Part shown: in pieces, positions 1 through 11,906 of the stretch
Layout of the letters: each line of letters starts with the position of its first letter
Position numbering within the stretch: position 1 is the stretch's first letter
DNA from: Hymenochaete sp. R1
Taxonomy: Eukaryota > Basidiomycota > Agaricomycetes > Hymenochaetales > Hymenochaetaceae
Length of the DNA: 64,000 nt
Direction: 5' to 3'
Assembly (NCBI GenBank): GCA_019400425.1
Contig: JAFREE010000032.1
Span: 62,001 to 126,000, forward strand
The notes under the pieces: generated by a model
What the model was told of the DNA's origin: nothing
Database searches by the model: none
Seen by the model: only the letters and a program-made list of their open reading frames with translations
Position numbers and translations under genes: made by a program

Positions 1-59
1 TTGTGCTGATATTCAGAATCAAAACATGGAGTACGCGATACTGACCGATTGTCTCACAG

Positions 60-921
60 TGACTTGAACAAACTCGTCATGGACTACCTCGTCATCGAGG
101 GGTACAAATCTGCTGCAGAAGAATTCAGTAAAGAGGCAGAAATGTCTTCGTCTATCGACTTTCAGAGCATTGAAGACAGGACAACTATTCGGGAGGCTCT
201 CCAACGGGGCGACGTGGAAGAGGCCATCATCCGAGTAAACGACTTGAACCCTGAGGTATGTTTCTTTGTTCTGTATTTATATCTCGTCTATGGCACAAGA
301 TTATATCTTCCTTGCACCACGCCGAGAATGCATGAGGATACAGAATCACCAAACTTCAGTCTTCAAAATGATGCCCCCATTTTTTCCCTTAACTCTCGAA
401 TTCCCTTGTAATCGTGACAGTTGATGCCATTCCTTTTTTGTCATAAGATCCTGGACACGAACCCTCCTCTATTCTTTCGTCTCCAGCAGCAGAAGCTTAT
501 TGAACTCATCCGGAGAGGCCGAATTGTGGATGCCTTGCAATTTGCTCAAGAGGAACTAGCTCCACGTGGCGAAGAACGACCAGAGTTTCTGCTCGAACTG
601 GAGAGAACGATGGCCTTGCTTGCGTTCGAGTCGACGCCGTCTGTGCCACCCGCGATCGCGGAACTTCTGTCACCGGCGCAGCGACTGAAAACTGCCGCGG
701 AATTAAACGCGGCAATTCTAGAGAATTTCAGTCAGGGCAAGGAAGCAAAGCTTGTGGCGCTGATTAAGCTTCTATGCTGGGGCGAGGCGATGCTGGAGGA
801 GAAGGCGGATTTCCCGAAGGTGATGATAGTTTGGATGCTTCCCTTCCTCCGTGATTACTGATTGAATTCTCAATAGGTGAATTTACGGGATGGCATCTAC
901 GACGATAATCGTTCGAGCTGA
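60..921 (+). CDS. GID8: GID8-like LisH-CTLH-CRA protein (5' end outside window)
   Basis: Subunit of the GID/CTLH ubiquitin ligase; in yeast this complex degrades gluconeogenic enzymes. Exons in the window are 60-255, 448-819 and 877-921. The first opens after a CACAG acceptor, so the start codon lies upstream. A LisH motif (NKLVMDYLVIEGYKSAAEEF) is followed by a CTLH segment, then a CRA region around LIELIRRGRIVDALQFAQEE and a C-terminal alpha-helical tail. Reading past the donor at 820 gives an early stop. Splicing to 877 adds a 14-residue acidic tail ending NRSS. The order LisH-CTLH-CRA without SPRY or RING fits Gid8/Twa1 rather than Gid1, Gid2, Gid7 or Gid9. Splice sites are inferred from phase and consensus. 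Confidence 0.85.
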
Positions 922-1588
922 CTATAGTCACATTTGCATGTTGATTCGCTCGCACGATTTTGCTCTCGTGTATGGGATTGTATGAATGTGAGATAATGTA
1001 CAAGGATAAGCATAAAACAATGCGTCGATCGCGTTTTGTGTGTCAAGTAGAATTGATATAGAGTGGATATGAAAGGCGTGCACTGGCGTATGTGAGCAAG
1101 AGGAGTGTGAGTGAGTGCTGGCTAGTGGAACAAGAACCCTGCATGTGGAAAAGGCGAGTTCGAAAGTTTAGCATCGGGGAAAAGAAGAGGAGTACTAGTG
1201 GAGGAGATGAATCGAATGAATTGAGTCGCTATTGCTCACGTAATCAGCATTATTTACCGGGACGACTCCTTTCGGATTCGCGTTAGCGTTACCACCCTGG
1301 TGTCTATCCAAGCCTCCTCTGGTCCGACTACCACAGTCACCTCCCTTCCTTCTCCCCTTTCTCCTCGACCCCTCTCCTTCTTGTCCAGGCGCTGTGAGTC
1401 GCCTGCTTAGGCTTACCGACGGCCACGAGCTTTCCGATCATCTTTCCTAAGCTCATCCATCATTTCCGCTAATTGTCTCAAGAAGCCTGCTCGAGTTGCT
1501 ATCATTCTCAAGTATAGTCATCACCTTCGCCGAACTTCTCCGCCGAATTCAAAGATCGTAGTACACACTTGCCTTGCTTTCTGCTACA
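922..1588. promoter_or_regulatory. Intergenic region and 5' leader of the BCK1-like gene
   Basis: This holds the GID8 3' UTR and the promoter and leader of the kinase gene. A pyrimidine-rich stretch (about 1300-1390, runs of CT and TCC) is typical of fungal core promoters near the transcription start. The kinase ATG is preceded by ACA, a good fungal start context. I see no coding exon that would join either neighbour. Confidence 0.4.
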
Positions 1589-4500
1589 ATGAGTGGGAAG
1601 CGCAACTTCTTTGTCGTTACCAACCCAGACGCCGACTCTGATGACGAAACGCTAGAACGCCGTGCAGCTGCTGTCAATGCCAATCGTCCGTATCAGCCCC
1701 CGCCCCTCCCGAGTCCGTCGCCTCATTCCCCACATTCTGATCAATGTCTTTTGCCCTCGACATTGTATAATCCAGCGTCTACCGTGCCTGTGAGCTCGAT
1801 GGCCCCAGAGCCCACTTCCGCGTACAATGAGCGTGTCAATCGCTCGAATCCCTCTTTGTCGTCCCCCTCAGGATCAAGCTCTCCAGCAGTCGAGTCCACA
1901 CCACCCCCAAGTACACCCGGCCACTGCGTATACCCAGAAGACGGCGCATCCGGCTCCGGTGAGAGGCATTCTGGTTCCACCGAGGAGCGAAGCGACAGTC
2001 GTCAGCAAAGTGCGGCGAGAATGAGCATGATGGATAGGGCTAAGCAACACTTGCCACATTTTCACTCTAAACAGCCAGTTTCCCGCCAGGCCCCTGTGCG
2101 TTCATCGTCTGTCCTATTTCAAACTGATATAACTAACACGATCTACAAAAGTCACCCATCGTTACGAATGGTCATCCTTATACATCTTCAAGCGGACCCA
2201 CACCTATCAATAGCAAAGTGCTGCTCACCGTTACTGCTGACAGCGAGAACTTTACATACCTTGACATCACTGGCTCGAAGGATGCACCAATGATACGAGA
2301 AAAGATATTTACGAAGGTTTGTTTCATTATTGTCTTACCCAAACATTCGACATGAGCCAATATTCACGATTCGTCTCAGCTACAAATCTCCGACGATCTC
2401 CAGTCTTCTTTCTCCGTCTACAGGACGGAAATAGGATCTTATGCTATTGGAAGTGCTCTCACGGATGATCAGCTCATGGAAACTTGCAGGAAAGAAGGAG
2501 ACTCAAAGGGAACATTGAAATTCCTTGTTCAACATTCTGCGGCTATCGTGCACTTACCCCCGCGAAAATTATTCACGAACCCTGTCCCTCCAGTCCTCCC
2601 GGATGACAACATTTTTCCTTCTTCGAGTCGCGGAGCTCGTTCGGTTAACTCGAACAATGAATCTATGTCATCTGCCATTAGTGAACCGCACATTGTCGAG
2701 GCAGGAGGATATGAAGGGTCTGTGTCTGATATAATGGATATGCACGAGCGGGATCGAAATAGGCCCGCTACTCGTCCCGCGCATCAGCAAAACGTGTCCT
2801 ATGGATCCAACCACGGGAGTGCAGTCCCTCCTTCCCCGAACCATCCACGCCATGTTGCTCCTCTAGACTTTAGAGACCTCTCACCCGCTGGGCGACGACC
2901 GGCATCTCCTTCGAAGAGTTTTGCCATGGAATTCTCGAACAGCTCGTCACCTGCATTAGACCGCGGAAAGGCACCAGCAAGTGGGTCATCTCAACAGACG
3001 TTTTCACCAAATACACTAATTTTTGACGACAATCGCAAAGGTCACGGTCATAGCTCGTCAGATGCTTCTCCAGCAGATCGGGAACGCATTTTTGACAACT
3101 ACGAGAAGCAAAATCCATCTCTGATTGAGCGAGAGTTGCGCCAGGCTAGTCGCGACGAAAGGCGTCAAGATCAGAGACGGAAGAAGGGAACGGATCATTC
3201 CGAGTCTTCAAAACGGACGCAAACTCAAGAGCCTTGGGTATTAGTGCCTTCTCCCGGCCCACCTAAGAACGAACGGCCATCAACGACGGAGTCTAACCCA
3301 CGCAATCAAATACCTAGGCCAAATCAGCAGACACCATCCCAACCTGGCGCCTACTCCTTGGATACCAACAATCGTTATACGCCGTATGGACAGACATCGT
3401 TTGCTCCTTCCAGAAGCAATATACCTCAGCTAGCAAACCCTCCGCCACGTGGGCCGCCGCCGCCCACCCCCACAAGCCGTCATAACGTCAAAGCCGTACC
3501 TTCTAACTGGCCAGTTCGGTATGTGGGCGATCAGTCCTTAACCCCTAGGGTGACAAAGCTTTTGCCTGTAAAAAGCATGGATAACTTGCGTTCTCCCAAC
3601 TCTTCACCAGCGCCTAACGCAAATTCACGTAAGGGTTCCACCAGACCTTCTTTACTCAACGTGAAAGAAATGGGAACCAGCCTTTCAACTTCCTTTATGA
3701 ATATGGATCCCTCTCCATCTCGACCTTCGGCAGGCGGCATACCGAGTTCCCTCGACTCAAGAACGAACTTCTCTCACACCATGCCTATACCTTCTAGGCC
3801 TTCTCCAGTGCCCTCTCAGAGCCCCGGCGAATTTGGACCACCTCCGAAAACCCGACCATTACCTGTTCAGGGCCAGTCGAATCTGCCTAGCCATAACTTC
3901 TTAAATCCATCGGTTGCAAACACAGGAAGCTGGCGAGCCTCGCCGGAAGACATTTATAGGCCACATTCTGCCTTGGATGATATAGGCGCCTCTCCTGGCC
4001 ATCGAAGTTTCCGGCCCTTGCCACCGAACGGAAACAACTCCTGGGTGGATGCCGCCGCTGTCTTGGATTCCGAGGACATATGGCCTCCGCGTCAACCAAT
4101 GACTAATCATCCATACGCATCGCCGCCTAAAGTTCCGCGATCTCTCCCTTCGATTTCATTCACCCAGCAAAACTCGAAAGCGTCATCCGGAACATTAGAC
4201 TCTTCACCATCCGAAGCTACGACTGTGATTCCTGATACCTTCCCGCCCCAGCCTTCTCGTGGTATAGTTTCGAGTCCGGAAGAAGGTAAGCAGGGGAGTG
4301 AGAGGAGGGACAAGCTTGCCCCGATCCTTCCTTCCCCGTTGTCTCAGGAGTCGCCTGCATATGATGGCGATAGCGAGTCTATTAACTCTACGTTGAAAGC
4401 TGGTGGCATGAACGCTTCCTGGATAGCTCCGCTGATAACCTCGAATACACCATCCGGATCCGAAGGGACGCTTAAGCCTTCTGACAAACCCAAGGATAAG

Positions 4501-6379
4501 CCCCTTCCTATCCCTAATGTTGTTCCGCCTCCGAGAATCACGAATGAAATGTCGAGCACTTCTACTATCACAAATCAATCTGGGACGACGGATGAAGGCG
4601 GCGAATATGATTCTGACGACTATTCGGATGCAGGTAGTTTGTGGGCTACGCCTTTGAAGCCAGAGGTCAAGCCGAAACTAGGCATCAACACCAAAAGTAA
4701 CAAGCCCCCAACGTCTGCTGTGCCTTTCCCAAGCAAAAGCAATTCTTACATGCAAGGTATTCCCTCCGACTTTCCTCATCCTCCGCCAGACTTTCCTCCG
4801 CCACCCGTTCCACCACATCTCGTCTTACCAGGAAGCGGAAGGGCGGGGAAACGTAGGAATGGGGAGAAGAACAGAAATCGTGATAGTCAATTCATCAAAG
4901 CGAACCTGGAGACTTGGTCATACCGCCCTCCACCCGAGGAAATCGAGGAGCGGCTTGATTCCTTCTTCCCTGATCACGACCTTGACCAACCTCTCATTGA
5001 TTCTGGACCTGGACAATCATCACCAACATCCGCTGAGCCTGCCGTGCGGAACTTCCCGAGTGGGCCAATGGAGAAAGAGAAAGATAAGAAGTGGAGACAC
5101 AAAAAGTCTATTCGTCTTGTCGCTCATGAACACAAGAAGAAGAATGATCGGACATCGAAATCGGACTCATCAACGGTTTCAACAATGTTAAAGAGACGGA
5201 ATACTTCGCTTTGGGGGAGCAAGTTAGAGGAAGTCACGGCATCGCAGGTACCGACTGTACCTGTTGTGCCAGAATCACCGACATCCGTCACTCCCAAACG
5301 TTAGTACTTCGCACCTTTCTGATTCTTATTACTGACAAATCTTGAAAGCGATCTTCAAATGGGTTCGAGGTGAACTCATTGGGAAGGGCACATACGGCCG
5401 AGTTTATTTGGCTTTGAATGCCACTACCGGAGAGATGATCGCTGTTAAGCAAGTTGAGATCCCTCAGACCGAAGCGGACAAGGACGACAAACGCCAAGTC
5501 AGCGTCGTTGAAGCCTTGAAGCTTGAAAGCGAGACACTCAAGGATCTCGACCACCCTAATATTGTCCAGTATCTCGGCTTCGAGCAGACTAACGACTTCC
5601 TGAGCATGTACGTTATACTAATTTATTTCTAATTGCCGTGCTTGACTTTTTGCAGCTTCCTTGAGTATGTTCCCGGTGGTTCAGTTGCCGGATGTCTACG
5701 CAAACTCGGGAAATTTGACGACAACGTCTCGCGATCGTTCACAAGTCAGATATTGCAAGGTTTGGAATACCTCCACGCCAATAGCATCATTCACCGAGTA
5801 CGTGTTGTCTTCTACCTTGGCAATTAATCATTGGCTTATGAAAGTATAGGATTTGAAAGCGGACAACATTCTTGTTGATCCAACTGGAATCTGCAAGATC
5901 TCCGATTTTGGAATCTCAAAACGAACGGACGATATCAATGAGAATGGAGTCCACACGTCTATGCAAGGCTCGATCTTCTGGATGGCTCCAGAGGTTGTTC
6001 AAGCTGCGCGCAAAGGCGAGCAACACGGATACAACGGGAAGGTCGATATCTGGAGCCTGGGTTGCGTCGTACTTGAGATGTGGGCCGGACGTCGTCCTTG
6101 GCAAGACAATGATGCAGTTGCTGTAATTTTCGAGGTGAGAAAGAAGAAGAACTTCGATATAATGCTTGTGCTGACTCGCAAAATCCCGTCTTATTACAGC
6201 TTATACATAAACGAAAAACCCCGCCTGTTCCGCCTGATGTCAAGCTCACCCCTGAAGCTGATGATTTCAGAGCAAAATGCTTCGCTATCGATCCTGAAGA
6301 CCGACCTTCTGCTTCAGAGTTACGCCACCATCCTTACCTTGATTTACCTACCGGCTGGACATTTACTGGATTCAATTAA
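1589..6379 (+). CDS. BCK1: BCK1/Mkh1-type MAP kinase kinase kinase
   Basis: Predicted 1485-residue MAPKKK, probably at the top of the cell wall integrity cascade below protein kinase C. Exons: 1589-2095, 2152-2316, 2380-5299, 5349-5607, 5656-5797, 5850-6134 and 6200-6379. Residues about 190-285 form a ubiquitin-like/RA-like region. A long Ser/Pro-rich disordered middle with PPPP runs follows. The kinase domain starts near residue 1198: P-loop GKGTYGRV, VAIK-type lysine in AVKQVE, catalytic HRDLKADN, DFG, GSIFWMAPEVV and the GC.VLEM segment. It ends only a few residues after the last helix, as in Bck1 rather than a regulatory-tailed kinase. The TPPVPPD segment in the C-lobe also resembles Bck1 more than Ste11. 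Assignment to the CWI pathway is by family, not shown by the locus. Confidence 0.88.
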
Positions 6380-6743
6380 TCTCCTGCATCACTAACACTC
6401 TCACTGCAATAAGCCTTCCCGCACTTCCTTTCCATCAATATTGTTCTTTTTTCTCTCTCTCGTCCGTACCTTTAGTACTTCTTCACTTCGTCCCGTATGT
6501 CCCTATCTCTCGTTCATTCCCATAAGCTTTACGTCACTGTTATGCTTGTATCACAACTGTACCTGACATATGCATATCCTGACATTTTGGAAATATTTGG
6601 ATTTGATCTTCGAAGTTGGAATTTGAGAGTTGCGTCATAGATCAAAGGGATCGACGCCAACCATTCAGTAGTGTAGCGCCTCAGAGACTGTGTGCCTCTT
6701 AACATTAACATCAAGTCTAGACTCTGGAGCAGGGACGTTCGTC
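6380..6743. other. Intergenic, BCK1 3' UTR and IQ-protein promoter
   Basis: T-rich stretches after the kinase stop (around 6440-6480) look like 3' UTR. I see no TATA box or coding exon. The downstream start at 6744 was chosen because the ATG opens directly into the IQ motif frame. Confidence 0.35.
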
Positions 6744-8872
6744 ATGTCTTCTAGTCCCTCAGCAGACAATCAAGATCGAGAACGACGCGAGGCTGAAGCA
6801 GCAGTCACGATCCAACGCGCATGGAGAGGAAGATCGAGAAGACGAGGGAGTACGTTGAAGACTGAGCAACGTTGGGACGATGCTGCAGCACATGCTCGTA
6901 TGCAGGTATATCGTGCTCGGCCGACTCATTGCGTCTACATTCTAATGTCCAGAATTTTCTTTGCCATGAACCTACTCACAAAGGCTAACCGACAGGCTGC
7001 AGACGAAGGGAAGAATGACCCGGTGACGCGCTGGAAAAGGGCAGCGTTCATGGCATCCCGCTTGCGCGAGAGTAATAGCGTGGCGAATGAGCCTGGCGCA
7101 AGGTCGAGGGCGAGACAGGAACCAAAGATGCTTGAGACTCAGCACTGGTTGGAGCTGACAGACAGGTGTGTTCGCGAGCTCTCTGCCATTGAGGACCATT
7201 GAAATCTCTGAACTACATCTTTTCGTTCGCAGCAAGCATAGATATGGCAGCAATCTGAAGGTTCGGCTGTCTTTGATACGCGCTCAACAATCTCTACTCA
7301 ACATTACTCTTGTCGTTTCAGTATTATCACAGACGTTGGTTGGTGGACGATACCGAAGATAACTTCTTCAAGTGGTACGTTAAGGCCTCACCCGTGAAAG
7401 AAGGCGGGGAGAATTTTGACTGGGCGAACTCTGATAGGTTAGACCGTGGAAAGGGAAAGGACCTGTCTCTTCCGGAATGCTCGAGAGAAGAACTCGAGAA
7501 AGAGGTGATCTATTCCTGATTTATTCGAGAAATCCTGTGCTCATTTGAAGCTTAGAGAATAGTGTAAGTCCTCCTAATCCCTGGTTCCCATATTTCAAAC
7601 TTACATTGGTCCAATAAGTTATCTTTCACCAGAACAACGTTTGTGCTTACTTCGCATGCTCCCCAAAAACCTTACTCACTTTTATTCAGGGCTGAACTAT
7701 AAAGTCAATATTGATAAAGATGGCCTACTGAGGTGGGAACGGAGCGCTGAGGTTGTGGATACTACGGCTGGCAAATGGCAAGACTCTGGGGACGGATCCG
7801 GTATTGTACCCTTCGACGTCTCTAAAGGAGAATCTCCGGTAGTGCGGCGGACGAGTTTTGAAATTGGTCCAGCTCGTACGAGATCTTCTTCCAATATCTC
7901 GGCGGGCAGCATCGATAGCCGGAATGCAACACACTATGTTAGCACTACGAAGACAAAGAACCCTTTGACACGCTGGGTGCGAATGCATTTGACTGTGAAG
8001 GGATGGGCAGAGATGTTGCTAAGAAGAACGGTGAAACGAAATACTTGGATCTATGTAGCTGACGCTCAGTGTATGTCGCCCCGTCCGTCCCTCTTCACTG
8101 CGATATTAATGGAAAATCATTTATAATTTGCAGTCAACATATATATTGGGATTAAAGGTATGTCGAAACAACTTCTTATGACTCGTTTCTGAGTCGCGGG
8201 CTTGATAGACACTGGAACCTTTCAGCATTCGTCGCTCGTTGCCGGGGGTCAAGTTATCTCTGCGGGTCTCATCAGCGTGCATAATGGACTTATTCATAAG
8301 CTGTCGCCATTGTCAGGGCACTATAGGTGAGCAAATGGGATGTTTGCTGAGTATTCGCACCAACGTCTAAAGAATGAACCTAGGACTAAGGTCGATGTAA
8401 GAGGGGGGATTTCTATTTATGACTCCTTCGGTAACTTAACATGATGTTAGAATTTTCGAAGGTTTGTGAAAGGCCTCGAAGAGAGGGGTGTTGATATGCG
8501 CAAGGCTCAAATAAGCAGGGCCGAGTTCGCTCTCTGGGGGTAAGTCTTCATGTTGAAGCTTAGTGAAATATGGCTGCTGATTCCCCGGTCAGAATCGAAC
8601 ACATCAAAAGAACTGAGAGGAAAAAAGCTGAGATCCAGAAGAAAGGCAAGCAGCGAACGAAAGAAATCGTCTCCCATTTATCGCCACTTGATAAGAGCGA
8701 TGACAACCCGGATTCTCAGTGGCGGACAGATGTTCTTTTCGGAAGGAAACGGAAACGAGGTGATTTAGAGTCAAAGGAGCAGGATACGGGAAGTCCTGAA
8801 GACTTCGGAGAGAATCACTCGCAGGTACATGAAGCAAAGGAGACTGAGAAAGTCAACCACGACGCAGGTTAA
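6744..8872 (+). CDS. IQ-motif protein of the plant IQM-like family
   Basis: Predicted 470-residue protein with one IQ calmodulin-binding motif at residues about 20-33 (AAVTIQRAWRGRSRRR), then the conserved body shared by fungal IQ proteins and plant IQM proteins: YYHRRWLVDDTEDNFFKWLD, the LSPEQR segment, and SAGLISVHNGLIHKLSPLSG followed by HYR. The C-terminus is lysine-rich with a possible nuclear localisation signal (GRKRKR). Thirteen exons: 6744-6905, 6996-7165, 7233-7260, 7322-7374, 7438-7504, 7556-7563, 7619-7638, 7690-8070, 8134-8157, 8209-8326, 8384-8396, 8451-8539, 8593-8872. Exons of 8, 13, 20, 24 and 28 nt are unusually small, but all phases agree and the joined protein reads through conserved motifs. 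The molecular role in fungi is not known to me; calmodulin binding is inferred from the motif. Confidence 0.8.
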
Positions 8873-9022
8873 TGGGTCGGCTTTGACCTGAGAATTCACG
8901 CAATTGTTGTCTTTTGCTATTTTAGTGCTTTGATTTTCGATGCATACACGGACCTCATTCCATATTATACAGTTCGTTTTTTTTACATTAGCATGCTCTT
9001 GTGTACTCCTCGGCTAGGACAT

Positions 9023-9710
9023 TCATGCTCGGGACCAGACTCCCTTCACATTTGATATCATGACATCCTTTGAAGCTTTTTGGTCGTAATCTACCCATTC
9101 GTTGTCTTCAAGGTCGACTTCCGTGAACTTTGTTCCGGATTCAACTCCCTCACATTTCCAAATTCCCTGTTTTACTCAGATATGAGCATACTTTTTGAGT
9201 CTTCGTGGATGTGATTGTGGTGGCTTACCACAGGCTCAAAGTCGATAAACTCGAGTCCTCGACAATCCATTGTAAGAAAGGGCAGTAGCTGTTCATTGAA
9301 CTCTGGCGTGTATTTCTCAGGTCCGGATTCAAATCGCGCGGAGTTCTCGTGTTTGCAGGCCTTGCAACTCCATACGAAATGTGCTGTGGTGCCCTTGCCG
9401 TGCTTCAGCTCTACCTCCCTCTGATGAGAACTCAGATATTGAATAAATGCCAGAGAAACAAATGGAGCCGCTATTTCTCACGTTCTTGTTAAGGGATACC
9501 GTCTTGTCATGGTCTTGATGGCAATTCGTGCACTTGACCTTTGATACGATCCTGAAGCGTCAGCCCTCGATTGTCCGATCTTTAGGTGCGAATAAAGGGT
9601 GGAATGCGTACTTTGAAAAAGTACTCGAAATCGGGATCAGCGGGTTCGAGGTTCGTTACATCCGTGAGGTCCGCTTGTATCTTGAGCAAAAGTTTCTTTG
9701 AAAACATCAT
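9023..9710 (-). CDS. UPF0587/DUF866 CXXC zinc-binding protein
   Basis: Predicted 163-residue protein, close to the usual family length of about 160, homologous to human CZIB (C1orf123). Exons in coding order: 9710-9612, 9538-9482, 9420-9229, 9166-9023. Two CXXC pairs are visible: CTNC near residue 36 and CKAC in WSCKACKHEN. These are the family's zinc ligands. The C-terminal half carries WKCEGVESGTKFTEVDLEDN and then WVDYDQKA, diagnostic of the family. The start may be either of two adjacent ATG codons (9710 or 9707). The gene is divergent from the nitrilase downstream on the plus strand. Biochemical function of the family is poorly defined; a metal-related role is likely. Confidence 0.88.
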
Positions 9711-10296
9711 GATGTTGCATTCCCCCGAAATGAGGTCAAAGAGAACAGAAACGCACAACCATCGCAGGAACGAGATCGAGGGTACTTTTTACCTTCTCGA
9801 TTTGGAGAAGGTATATTTGAAGGAATAGTTTGGTCGCCTTTATCCCTTCGATTTCTAAGATGGCCTTGAGTGATTGCCAATGACAAGAGGATAAACAGCG
9901 TGCAGGGTATTGATCAGTGAATCGTGCATGCCACACGGCGATGGCAGCCGCGATGGCCCGGCGGCAGGCGATCTGGAGACAACGACCTCGTGATCTTTTG
10001 CGGCTTCGGGAGCTTCGAAGTTCAAGTTCAAAGCCTATAATTATTAAACTAATCCTCTTCTCCCCCACCTCAAGCCGTCGAGTCATCGTTTGACCATGAC
10101 TTACGTGCATTTACTAGTTTTTTTTTTGGCGTATGGCCTAAAGCAAAAACAAGAACTCCGTCGGATAACGGGAGAGTGAGATCTTATATATTTTCCTACG
10201 CTCAGGTGGAAGCCGGCATAAATAAACATCCTTTCCGACCCCCGCCAGTGGAACTCCGTCTTTCCGGGCTACTGTTCATCTCTTTCGCTGTCTACG
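9711..10296. promoter_or_regulatory. Divergent promoter region between UPF0587 and nitrilase
   Basis: About 590 bp between two outward-facing genes. TATA-like elements lie at 10185-10190 and 10218-10227 (CATAAATAAA), the latter about 75 bp before the nitrilase ATG. A minus-strand open frame runs through part of the region, but it has no conserved motif and sits where the UPF0587 5' UTR is expected. Confidence 0.45.
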
Positions 10297-11518
10297 ATGT
10301 CTTCGAATCGAACTGTACGCGCAGCTGTCGTCCAAGCATGCACGGCTGCCTTTGATCTGTCGAAGACCCTTGACAAACTAGAGAATTACTGCTCGGACGC
10401 AAAAGCCGAAGGAGCTGAATTCGCTGTATTCCCAGAAGCATTGTAAGTCCCACCCCTGGAATAGAGGTTTACAGCTGACAGTTTCTTAGCATTGGTGGCT
10501 ATCCGAAAATGTCGACCTTTGGCACAGTCGTCGGTGTTCGCTCGGATGCGGGTCGCGAGGAGTTCCTTCGGTACTATAACTCGGCGATAGAAGTACCTTC
10601 TCCTGCAGTTTCTCGGATCGAGCAAATCAGCAAGGATCTGGGAATCTTCATCGTCGTTGGCGCAATCGAAAAGGACGGAGGAACGCTCTACTGTACAATT
10701 TTGTTTATTGATCCCGATGAAGGGTACATTGCAAAGCATCGGAAGCTCCTCGTGAGAGCCGTGCTTATTATGATACCTGTGAAAACTAAAGACATGTCTT
10801 CAGCCGACGGCATTAGAACGCGTCATTTGGGGAATGGGGAATGGTTCGACTTTACCAGTATTGAATAGATCTTTTGCGACCACAACAGGATCAGACAAAA
10901 TCAACGCAAAGGTTTCAGCAACAATTTGCTGGTGAGTGCTGCTCTCTAGTTTTGAGGAGCGACTGATGTGAGTACCAAAGGGAAAACTACATGCCACTTC
11001 GTGAGTGATGCCTTTGCAGAAAAGGCGAGCCACCTCTGTTATCTAACAAGGTAAAAGTGCGTTATCATTATTACCAGTTAGGCACCGAAATCTATTGCGC
11101 GCCCACCGTCGATGCTCGGCCTGTGTGGCAGCACACAATGCGACACATTGCGTTGGAAGGTCGTTGCTTCGTCCTCTCTGCATGCCAATTTAGCCAAGAG
11201 AAAGATTATCCTGATGACCATGCTGTGACTGATGCTTCAAACCGAAATGCAGAGAACGTCATGATAGCAGGAGGGAGCGTCATTATCAATCCTCTAGGCG
11301 AAGTGTTGGCTGGCCCATTGTTAGGAAAAGAAGGCATACTTGTCGCGGACCTGGATCTTGATGATGTAGTTCGTGGCAAATTTGACTTGGATGTGGTTGG
11401 GCACTATGCTCGTTCAGATGGTGAGTCTTTTCCTATCAATGCATCTATTTACTATTCTGATACTTCCTTGGACATAAAAGTTTTCCAGTTTCACGCGAAT
11501 ACCGAAGTCTTTAGTTGA
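10297..11518 (+). CDS. Nitrilase (carbon-nitrogen hydrolase superfamily)
   Basis: Predicted 318-residue enzyme hydrolysing nitriles, probably to the carboxylic acid and ammonia, in the cytosol (no signal peptide seen). Exons: 10297-10442, 10490-10751, 10804-10931, 10981-11000, 11058-11420, 11481-11518. The catalytic triad is complete: Glu47 in FPEAFIGGYPK, Lys134 in KHRKLLP, Cys178 in TICWENYMPLL. Further family signatures are EIYCAPTVDARPVWQ and ALEGRCFVLSACQF. The 20-nt exon at 10981-11000 carries the residues right after the catalytic cysteine. A tempting open frame reads through the next intron, but only the acceptor at 11057/11058 restores the PLLR-to-LGTEIYCAP spacing. The short C-terminus argues against cyanide hydratase, but the substrate cannot be read from sequence. 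Confidence 0.88.
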
Positions 11519-11906
11519 AGTACACAGCATCGATGTAAAGACCGCGAGACTGCGAAAAAGAACAATAGGTTAGGAGATGATAAATTACTTAGACCGTCAA
11601 TAACGTCTTTGAGTCTCGCTGCACCGCCCTGCCTTGTATTTGTTCGAATTTGCACAAACACAAGAGCCCAGGCGGAGTTGCAGCATGTACGATTATGCGA
11701 GACTACAAAAGGCAGTCAATGTGGTACGTGGACCTTCGACTACTTTGCTCAATTTACCTTAGGCTTCCACCAGCCACTGTGGCTTCCTCCTTAGAAGCCC
11801 CAGCGCATCATGAAACTATACCTTATAAATAAGGATTGCAGCTCTTCGATCAACTCCTTTCTATCAGCTCATTCTTCATCCTTGATTCGACTACTCGGCG
11901 CGCACC
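11519..11906. promoter_or_regulatory. Intergenic region with TATA box
   Basis: Holds the nitrilase 3' UTR and the promoter of the small gene downstream. A near-palindromic TATA element (CCTTATAAATAAGG, 11821-11834) lies about 75-85 bp before the ATG at 11907, a spacing that supports both promoter and start. Confidence 0.45.

Noticed and set aside
7375..7437. Open continuation KASPVKEGGENFDW in the IQM-like gene
   Set aside because: Removing 63 nt with GTACGT and GATAG ends joins FFKW directly to LDRGKGKDLSLPEC, the family sequence.
9635..9660. GGTTCGAGGTTCG resembling a tRNA B box
   Set aside because: It lies inside coding exon 1 of the UPF0587 gene and no acceptor stem or A box fits around it.
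9736..10110. 124-codon minus-strand open frame upstream of the UPF0587 gene
   Set aside because: Basic, low-information residues, no motif, no splice link; it occupies the expected 5' UTR/promoter of the divergent pair.
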